DNA from: Thiocapsa sp.
GTDB lineage: Bacteria; Pseudomonadota; Gammaproteobacteria; Chromatiales; Chromatiaceae
DNA length: 64,000 bases
Direction: 5' to 3'
NCBI RefSeq assembly: GCF_018399035.1
Contig: NZ_CP073760.1
Span: 2,794,001-2,858,000, forward strand
Part shown: positions 58,191 through 64,000 of the stretch, one piece after another
Layout of the letters: each line of letters begins with the position of its first letter
Numbering within the stretch: the first letter of the stretch is position 1
Program-made: the position numbers and the translations under genes
The notes under the pieces: generated by a model
Database searches by the model: none
The model's input: only the letters and a program-made list of their open reading frames with translations
What the model was told of the DNA's origin: nothing

Positions 58191-59051
58191 ATGGCCGATT
58201 CACCGAATATTGTGACCGTTACGGCGGAGAATTTTCAGGCGGTTGTCCTGGAGGGCTCGTTCGACCGCCCTGTTCTGGTCGACTTCTGGGCCGACTGGTG
58301 TGCGCCCTGCCGCATGCTGATGCCCATCCTCGCCAATCTGGCCGCCGAGTACCGCGGGCGGTTCATTCTGGCCAAGGTCAACACCGAAGAGCAACAGGCA
58401 TTGGCCGCCGAGCTCGGTATCCGCAGCCTTCCCACGGTTCAGCTGTTCAAGTCCGGACGGCCCGTGGATCAGTTCATGGGCGCCCTTCCCGAGGCTCAGA
58501 TTCGCGAGTTCCTCGACCGCCACATCCCGCGCGTCTCCGATGGACTCTTGGCACAGGCGCAGGGGCTGCTGGTCGCAGGCGATCTCGCCGGCGCCCGAAC
58601 CCTGATCAACCGTGCACGGGAGGCCGATCCGGAGAACGCCCGCTTGGCGCTCGCCGAGCTTCAGCTCTTGGCGGCGAAGGGCGAGGTCGCCGCGGCGCTG
58701 GCGGCGATCGACAAGCTCCCGATCGAGCTTGCAGGCGAGCCCGAGGTCTTGGCCCTGCGCGGTCAGCTGCGGTTCGCGACGGCGCTCGAGGACGCACCGC
58801 CGGAAGCGGATCTGATTGCCCGGCTCTCGGACGACCCGTCCGACAGCCTAGCCCGCTATCAGCTCGCCGCACACCAAGTGCTGCGCGGTGATTACGCGTC
58901 GGCGCTCGAGAATCTATTGACCCTCATGACACGCGAGCGTGCGTTTCAGGACGACGCCGGACGCAAAGGGATGCTTGCGGTCTTCGATCTGCTCGGCGGC
59001 GGCGACTTGGTCGCCGGGTATCGCGCCAAGATGATGAATGCACTCTACTGA
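58191..59051 (+). CDS. cnoX: Co-chaperone thioredoxin CnoX (YbbN)
   Basis: A 286-residue protein. The N-terminal thioredoxin domain (about 1-110) has an intact active site WADWCAPCRML. The C-terminal TPR-like domain (about 115-286) has repeated AxxLLxxGD helices. CnoX hands oxidised or unfolded clients to GroEL/DnaK. E. coli CnoX lacks a functional CxxC; this one keeps it, resembling redox-active CnoX proteins. AGGAG sits 10 bases before the ATG at 58191; the in-frame start at 58080 is less likely. Confidence 0.92.
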   Translation: MADSPNIVTVTAENFQAVVLEGSFDRPVLVDFWADWCAPCRMLMPILANLAAEYRGRFILAKVNTEEQQALAAELGIRSLPTVQLFKSGRPVDQFMGALPEAQIREFLDRHIPRVSDGLLAQAQGLLVAGDLAGARTLINRAREADPENARLALAELQLLAAKGEVAAALAAIDKLPIELAGEPEVLALRGQLRFATALEDAPPEADLIARLSDDPSDSLARYQLAAHQVLRGDYASALENLLTLMTRERAFQDDAGRKGMLAVFDLLGGGDLVAGYRAKMMNALY

Positions 59052-59071
59052 GTCGCGTGCCGAGCCACCCA

Positions 59072-59264
59072 TTTAAACCGCGCCCAGTGCGGTATGCGAT
59101 GTTTTTGGATGGGATCGGCCCCGGCGGTTTTGACGAACGCTGGAGTCGGCGCGGTTTAAAGTATTAAAAACATTAAATTTTAAACCGCGTCTCTCCGAGA
59201 CCGAGAACATCTCCGAAGCTAAACGCAAAATGACAATGACGCATGTCGCTCAGGACGCGGTTTA
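59072..59264. repeat. Composite palindromic repeat C5 between convergent cnoX and tilS
   Basis: Type I unit from 59072, AT-rich linker, type II unit ending 59264. All ends are TTTAAACCGCG-type. It begins 20 bases after the cnoX stop and ends 1 base before the tilS stop, filling the convergent gap. The type II core matches 5888-5971. Confidence 0.9.
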
Positions 59265-59265
59265 G

Positions 59266-60621
59266 TCAGTCGGCCCGATCTCGAAAGAGGCCGAGGTCTT
59301 CCCAGGGATGGCCAAGCCATTGCGGCATCTCATGGGCCGCGTCGTGGCATGCGCAAATTCCGGCCACGGCGATCAGGGTCTCGCCCGAGAAGACCAAGGG
59401 CACGTAGGGGCGCAGCCAGCGCGGGATGCCGGCTTCCTGAAAGAGATTTTTGAGGGTGCGACGGCGGGACCTCGACCGCGGACGGCAGGTCTGCCCGGTC
59501 GAGCCGAAGCGGACCGTCGGGGCCCCGTCCGGCCATCGAGTCCGTTCCGCAACTTTGCTCGCGTCCGGCCATTGCAGCCATCCGAGTCCGCTCGGAAGCT
59601 CGAGCACGGGTGGCACCCCGCTCGGCGCTCGACGGATCGTCAATGCGCTCGGAGGCGGCAAGGGAGCGAGGGCAAAGAGATCGTCCCGGTAGCGGCGCAC
59701 CTCGCAACCCGACCAAGCGACCAGCGGATCGGCATCGGCACGGGCCGGAAGAACCTCGTCGAGGATGCGCGCGAGATGTCGCCTATCGGGCAGCGCGAAA
59801 CCGCGGCGACGCAGCCACAGTCGCAGGACCGCCTTGCAGCGCGAGCGCTCCAGCGCCCCGAGCGCCCGGATGCCGAGCGCGCCGGGATGCGCGCCGGCGC
59901 ACGCCTCCATGAGCTCCGACGCCAGACCATCAACCAGGTAAGCCGCCTCGGCACAATGGCCCGCACTGCGCGAGAGGGTCGCGGAGAGTCCCGGCCAGCG
60001 CACCCTCAGCAAGGGGACCACGCTGTTGCGCAGATAATTGCGGTCCATCCGAACCGATGCGTTGCTCGGGTCCTCGATCCACGACAGCCCGCAGGACCTG
60101 ACATACTGCTCCAGCGTCGTCCTCGGGAGATCCAATAGGGGCCGCACCAGACGGCCCTGCCCAAGCTCGGCCTCGCGCGGCATCGCCGCCAACCCATGAA
60201 CCCCGCTCCCGCGCAAGAGCGCGAGCAGCAGCGTCTCCGCCTGATCGTCCTGATTGTGGGCCGTCAGCATGAGATCGCCGGGGCGCAGTACAGCAGCGAG
60301 GGCGCGATAGCGTGCCTCGCGCGCCGTCGCCTCGAGACTCTCTCCGGGGATGGGTTCGAGATGCAAACAGCACACCACGATGGGCACGCCGATGGCGTCG
60401 CAGATGCGGCGACAGTGATCGGACCACAGGGGCGAGTCGGGGTGGAGACCGTGGTCGATGTGGATGGCCCGCAGGTTGCCGGGCGCGTCATCGGCTCGGG
60501 CGGCAGCGGCGTGAAGCAGTGCGGTCGAATCCGTTCCGCCGCTGAAGGCGACCCAGCAGTCGCCGGTCGGGCCGAATCGGCGAAGCGCCTCGGCCACGTA
60601 CGCCGGGACGCGCCCGGTCAT
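59266..60621 (-). CDS. tilS: tRNA(Ile)-lysidine synthase
   Basis: A 451-residue PP-loop ATPase (E. coli 432) attaching lysine to C34 of tRNA(Ile)(CAU) so it reads AUA; essential. The PP-loop is VAFSGGTDSTALL. HIDHGLHPDS and TAHNQDDQAETLLL are conserved, and the C-terminal domain includes RRTLKNLFQEAGIPRWLR. It lies 4 bases after accA, the common accA-tilS pair. The TGA stop directly precedes composite C5. Confidence 0.95.
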   Translation of the reverse strand: MTGRVPAYVAEALRRFGPTGDCWVAFSGGTDSTALLHAAAARADDAPGNLRAIHIDHGLHPDSPLWSDHCRRICDAIGVPIVVCCLHLEPIPGESLEATAREARYRALAAVLRPGDLMLTAHNQDDQAETLLLALLRGSGVHGLAAMPREAELGQGRLVRPLLDLPRTTLEQYVRSCGLSWIEDPSNASVRMDRNYLRNSVVPLLRVRWPGLSATLSRSAGHCAEAAYLVDGLASELMEACAGAHPGALGIRALGALERSRCKAVLRLWLRRRGFALPDRRHLARILDEVLPARADADPLVAWSGCEVRRYRDDLFALAPLPPPSALTIRRAPSGVPPVLELPSGLGWLQWPDASKVAERTRWPDGAPTVRFGSTGQTCRPRSRSRRRTLKNLFQEAGIPRWLRPYVPLVFSGETLIAVAGICACHDAAHEMPQWLGHPWEDLGLFRDRAD

Positions 60622-60625
60622 GGCC

Positions 60626-61600
60626 TCACCGCGGTGCCGGGCGTTCGTCCTTGAACTTGCCGTAGCCCATCAGGCGCTTGTAGCGCGCGGCAACCAGCAC
60701 ATCCGGATCGGTCCCGCACAGCTCGTCGAGACGGGTCAGGAGCGCGGCCTTGATCGAGGCCGCGGTCGCCTCCGGGTTGCGGTGGGCGCCGCCGAGCGGC
60801 TCCTTGATGATCTGGTCGATCAGCCCCTGCTCGAGCAGCTTGTCCGAGGTGATCGCCATCGCCTCGGCGGCGAGCTGGGCCTTGTCTGCGCTCTTCCAGA
60901 GGATCGATGCGCAGCCCTCGGGCGAGATCACCGAGTAGGTGCTGAACTGCAACATGCCCAGCCAATCGCCGACGCCGATCGCCAAAGCGCCGCCCGAGCC
61001 GCCCTCGCCGACGACCGTGCAGAGGATCGGGGTGCGCAGCCTGGACATCTCGCGCAGGTTGCGCGCGATCGCCTCGCTCTGGCCGCGCTCCTCGGCGCCG
61101 ACCCCCGGATAGGCGCCGGGCGTGTCGATGAAGGTCAGGATCGGCAGGCTGAAGCGCTCCGCCATCTCCATCAGACGCAGCGCCTTGCGATAGCCCTCGG
61201 GACGCGGCATCCCGAAGTTGCGCAGGATCTTCTCCTTGGTGTCGCGGCCCTTCTGATGGCCGATCACCATGACCGGCCGACCTTCGATCCGGGCCAACCC
61301 GCCGACGATTGCGCGATCGTCCGCGAAGGCCCGATCGCCATGCAGCTCGTGGAACTCGTCGAAGATCCGCCGCACATAGTCGAGCAGATAGGGCCGCTGC
61401 GGGTGCCTCGAGAGCTGGGAGATCTGCCAAGGGGTGAGCGCGGAGAAGGTGGAGTCGGTCAGCGCAACACACTTGGTATGGAGCCGCTCGATCTCTTCTT
61501 GGATGTTCAGCTCGTTGTCGAAGCCGACGAGACGCAGCTCTTCGATCTTCGCCTCGAGCTCTGCGATCGGCTGTTCGAAGTCGAGAAAGTTCAGGTCCAT
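60626..61600 (-). CDS. accA: Acetyl-CoA carboxylase carboxyltransferase, alpha subunit
   Basis: A 324-residue subunit (E. coli 319) of the enzyme making malonyl-CoA, first step of fatty-acid synthesis. [20 protein letters not shown] is the family N-terminus. [20 protein letters not shown] and [15 protein letters not shown] line the active site. ATG 61600 is preferred to GTG 61606, though neither has a good ribosome site. It is first of accA-tilS. Confidence 0.96.
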   Translation of the reverse strand: MDLNFLDFEQPIAELEAKIEELRLVGFDNELNIQEEIERLHTKCVALTDSTFSALTPWQISQLSRHPQRPYLLDYVRRIFDEFHELHGDRAFADDRAIVGGLARIEGRPVMVIGHQKGRDTKEKILRNFGMPRPEGYRKALRLMEMAERFSLPILTFIDTPGAYPGVGAEERGQSEAIARNLREMSRLRTPILCTVVGEGGSGGALAIGVGDWLGMLQFSTYSVISPEGCASILWKSADKAQLAAEAMAITSDKLLEQGLIDQIIKEPLGGAHRNPEATAASIKAALLTRLDELCGTDPDVLVAARYKRLMGYGKFKDERPAPR

Positions 61601-61713
61601 AACCACAGGATCGTCATTGGAAGCTGCGGGAGTCTGGCATTGCCGTCCCGCGAGTTCAAGCCGCCGTCGACGATCTTCGGGTTGCCGGCATCGTCAACGG
61701 GACCCGCGGAGCA

Positions 61714-62010
61714 TCAGAGGCGAATGACACCGGCCTCGAGTAATCCTACGAGGATCAGATAGATCCCGATGACATAGTTGAGAATAGTGGGCTTCACCAA
61801 GATGAGCACACCGGCGACCAGGGCGATGATGGTCTGCGCCTTCACGGCCTGCCCCTGATAGACCAGCAGGAGGCCGAGCGCCCCGACCGCGAGCAGATAG
61901 GTCGCAACGGCGTAGTTGAGGACACGCGGAGCGATCAGGATGATGAGGCCCGCAACGATCGCGAGCACGGCCTGCAACGGCCACTGGACGAGGACGCTCG
62001 GGATCTCCAT
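61714..62010 (-). CDS. Small membrane protein, duplicated DUF3096-like
   Basis: A 98-residue, very hydrophobic protein consisting of two homologous halves: LQAVLAIVAGLIILIAPRVL (about 12-31) and TIIALVAGVLILVKPTIL (about 60-77), each followed by NY(A/V)(V/I)xxYLxxVG. Each half resembles a DUF3096 unit with two short membrane helices. The function is unknown. It is 48 bases downstream of the amidotransferase gene on the same strand and may be co-transcribed. Confidence 0.72.
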   Translation of the reverse strand: MEIPSVLVQWPLQAVLAIVAGLIILIAPRVLNYAVATYLLAVGALGLLLVYQGQAVKAQTIIALVAGVLILVKPTILNYVIGIYLILVGLLEAGVIRL

Positions 62011-62058
62011 CGGTGTGTCACCTCTGCTGGTGTGGTTGAGGCTCGGGGTGCGGCCGAA

Positions 62059-62766
62059 TCAGGGGCTCGCCGGTCCGACGAGATCGTCCAGGATTCGGGC
62101 CATCAGACGATTGGCCTCGGCGTAAACGGCCGCATCGACCCCGCGGATGGCCGCCTCGGTCTGGATCCAAGGCGCGGGCACCAGCTCGTCCCGGCAGTGA
62201 TCGAGGATCGCCGCGGCACTCTCCGGCGTCGTTTCCGGGTGACATTGGAGCCCGATCACCTGCCGGCCGATGCGGAACGCCTGATTCTCGCAGGCCGCGC
62301 TCCTCGCCAATCGCACGGCGCCGGGCGGAAGATCGAAGGTCTCGCCATGCCAGTGGAAGACCCGGCTTTCGGCCGGAAAACCGCAGCAGTCTTCAGCCGT
62401 TCCGGTCTCTTCGGGAACCCCTTGAATCGGGAACCAGCCAATCTCCTTCTCGGCATTGGGATAGACGCGGGCACCGAGTGCGTCGGCGATCAGTTGTGCC
62501 CCCAGACAGACTCCGAGTACCCGGATCCCATGCGCGATCGCTTCGCGCAGGAATGCCTTCTCGGCACCCAGCCAAGGCAGTTGCGCCTCGTCGTTGACGC
62601 TCATGGGACCGCCCATGACGATGACCAGATCGAGGCCCCCGACCGGCGGGAGCAGGCCATCGTCGTAGAAGCGCGTGTAGACCGGGGTCACGCCGCGCGC
62701 CGCGAACCAAGACGCCATCGAGCCGATGTCCTCGAACGGGACGTGCTGCAGGACCTGAACCCTCAT
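62059..62766 (-). CDS. Class-I glutamine amidotransferase-like protein
   Basis: A 235-residue stand-alone GATase1 domain. The nucleophile is Cys in LGVCLGAQLIADAL, with His-Glu in GLQCHPETTPE and the oxyanion strand VIVMGGPMSV. This is the GMP-synthase-like amidotransferase group, which includes gamma-glutamyl hydrolases. No synthetase partner is adjacent, so the substrate is unknown. Confidence 0.85.
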   Translation of the reverse strand: MRVQVLQHVPFEDIGSMASWFAARGVTPVYTRFYDDGLLPPVGGLDLVIVMGGPMSVNDEAQLPWLGAEKAFLREAIAHGIRVLGVCLGAQLIADALGARVYPNAEKEIGWFPIQGVPEETGTAEDCCGFPAESRVFHWHGETFDLPPGAVRLARSAACENQAFRIGRQVIGLQCHPETTPESAAAILDHCRDELVPAPWIQTEAAIRGVDAAVYAEANRLMARILDDLVGPASP

Positions 62767-63156
62767 GGATCATCTCCTTCGCGGGTTGTTGCATCGGCTG
62801 CGGCTCGGATCGCAGTCGTCAGCCGGCTGAAGTGAGCCAATTTGAACCGCAAAGGTGCGAAGGACGCAAAGGGTTTTCGGGGGCCGCCTCGACCCCGTTG
62901 CAGCCCATGACCGAATTCATACCCGATACGCGCCTGGGTTTTCGGCTTTACGACCGCAGAGGCGATGTCCGCAAAATTCCGTACCCGGTTGTGCTGACGA
63001 TAGGAGGCAGAACTTGCGCCGACGGTCGGTTGTGCCTCGCACGGCTCGGCACAACCTACGCCTTTGTGACAAGGGTTTCCGGAGTTCGCCTAAGACACTC
63101 TTCACGCACTCATTTCCAACCAGCAACCACTAGCCACTAGCCACGATCGATTACCC
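62767..63156. other. 390-bp intergenic region with dispersed motifs
   Basis: It contains the GAACCGCAAAGGTGCGAAGG motif (62844-62872), also present on the minus strand at 45003-45033, and a CACTAGC heptamer pair (63128-63144). Reading frames here are short and not gene-like. No clear promoter was identified. Confidence 0.5.
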
Positions 63157-63828
63157 ATGCTGTCCATCGAAAACCTCTCGAAGCGTTTCGACATCTCCCT
63201 GGATCACCCCCTCTTCGAGCAGGTCTCCTTGACCCTCTCGCCGGGCGAGTCGGTCGCCGTGATGGGCGAGTCCGGCGTAGGCAAGTCGACCCTACTGAAC
63301 TGCATCGCGGGCCTGGAGCCGGTCGACGGCGGCCGCATCCACTTGCGCGACACCGAGGTGACCGCACTCGACGAGGACGCCTGCTCGCGGCTGCGTCGGC
63401 GCGAGCTGGGGTTCGTGTTCCAGGCGTTCCATGTCCTGCCGCACCTGACCTTGGCCCAGAACGTCGCCCTGCCCCTTTGGCTGCTCGACGAGAAGGAGGC
63501 CGTCGCCGACCGGCGCGCCCGCGCCATGCTCGAGAGGGTCGGACTGGGTCGGCGCGGCGACGACTGGCCGCGTCATCTCTCGGGCGGCGAGCTCCAACGC
63601 GTCGCCATCGCCCGCGCGCTGGTGCATGCGCCGGCGGTCGTGCTCTGCGACGAGCCGACCGGAAACCTCGACCCCGAACGCGCGCAGGGTGTGCTCGAGC
63701 TGCTGTTCGAGGGCATCCACAACGCCGGGGCGATCGGGATCCTGGTCACGCACTCGCGCGCGGCCGCCGCCCATGCCGACCGGATCCTGCGGCTGACCGC
63801 GAGCGGCCTGGTCGAGGATGCGGGATAA
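63157..63828 (+). CDS. ABC transporter ATPase, LolD/MacB type
   Basis: A 223-residue ATPase. Walker A GESGVGKST, Q-loop FVFQAFHVLP, signature HLSGGELQRVAIA, Walker B VVLCDEPTGNLD, and H-loop VTHS. The FQ..(H/N)LLP.L region and NVALPL are typical of LolD/FtsE/MacB ATPases that power FtsX-type permeases. The permease gene follows 1 base later. lolC/E-like lipoprotein transport or another envelope-export role is possible. Confidence 0.9.
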   Translation: MLSIENLSKRFDISLDHPLFEQVSLTLSPGESVAVMGESGVGKSTLLNCIAGLEPVDGGRIHLRDTEVTALDEDACSRLRRRELGFVFQAFHVLPHLTLAQNVALPLWLLDEKEAVADRRARAMLERVGLGRRGDDWPRHLSGGELQRVAIARALVHAPAVVLCDEPTGNLDPERAQGVLELLFEGIHNAGAIGILVTHSRAAAAHADRILRLTASGLVEDAG

Positions 63829-63829
63829 G

Positions 63830-64000
63830 ATGATGGGCCTCCTCGGATCCGGGACCGGTGCTGCCCTGCGGCATGTCTTTCTTGCCAGTCTTCAGCGGCG
63901 ACGCCTCGCCACCGCATTATCGCTGCTCGCGATCGCGCTCGGCGTGGCGCTCGGGCTGGCGGTGCAGCTCATCCATGCCGCCGCGCTCGACGAGCTCGGT
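63830..64000 (+). CDS. ABC transporter permease, FtsX/MacB type (N-terminal fragment)
   Basis: The first 57 residues only, running off the right edge. A Met-Met start is followed by a short amphipathic stretch (LRHVFLASLQRRR), then a first membrane helix (LATALSLLAIALGVALGLAV) leading to the periplasmic QLIHAAALDE. It is adjacent to its ATPase. ATG 63833 is an alternative start. Confidence 0.8.
   Translation, partial: MMGLLGSGTGAALRHVFLASLQRRRLATALSLLAIALGVALGLAVQLIHAAALDELG

Overview
The window is a high-GC stretch of gammaproteobacterial chromosome. The gene set and local orders (rluD/bamD divergent pair, pgeF, accA-tilS, pilS-pilR, lapB-pyrF, dksA-gluQ-yaeQ, aspS-nudB, carA-carB-greA) are those of free-living Gammaproteobacteria. 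High GC, a soluble transhydrogenase, an H-NOX/kinase pair and a repeat-rich secreted protein that could be a sulfur-globule protein point to a purple sulfur bacterium (Chromatiaceae-like); that assignment is inference. No rRNA or tRNA gene was seen.

Layout. 0-4.4 kb (+): probable dnaE 3' end, a PqiA-like membrane protein, sthA and a secreted Met/Pro/Glu repeat protein. 4.7-5.8 kb: a complete IS1595-family element with 8-bp target duplications and a frameshifted transposase. 6-12.8 kb (-): rluD-pgeF-gcvR-like-def, then prc-gshA. 12.9-18.2 kb: bamD (+), then glnB, nadE and sucCD (-). 18.4-26.7 kb (+): pilS-pilR, argA and a large MscK-type channel. 27-30.3 kb: a small PA3496-type protein (-), cytochrome b561, dksA, gluQ and yaeQ. 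30.6-33.7 kb (-): lapB-pyrF-galU. 33.9-42.3 kb: an SDR and a small secreted protein, an HBM/HAMP membrane protein with no recognised output domain (-), an FHA protein with a degenerate phosphatase domain coupled to a Na/Pi transporter, and an H-NOX/hybrid-kinase pair. 42.4-47 kb: ABC exporter (-), CBS protein, O-acyltransferase. 47-52.5 kb: fmdB-aspS-nudB (-), a VapBC-type pair, an SDR, greA (-). 52.7-62.8 kb: carAB, divergent trxC/cnoX, accA-tilS, a DUF3096-like protein and a class-I amidotransferase. 63.2-64 kb: start of a LolD/MacB-type ABC transporter that runs off the window.

The most unusual content is between the genes. About fourteen roughly 86-bp palindromic units begin TAAACCGCG and end CGCGGTTTA. 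They sit at gene 3' ends, and in at least six cases the stop codon (TAA or TGA) of the upstream gene is the first triplet of the unit. Several are paired into a roughly 193-bp composite with an AT-rich linker, and two composites 23 kb apart are nearly identical. A second family consists of GTTGTC hexamer arrays (6, 5, 4 and 3 copies) followed by an inverted arm. A third is an element with GATTTCCGGGAA-type ends and a GTAG-type REP core. A lone type I-C-like CRISPR repeat lies in the greA leader.

How the genes work together: most are housekeeping (envelope assembly and quality control, nitrogen sensing, pyrimidine and arginine entry steps, thiol redox). The sensory modules (PilSR, H-NOX/HnoK, HBM-HAMP protein, FHA protein) are the accessory layer.
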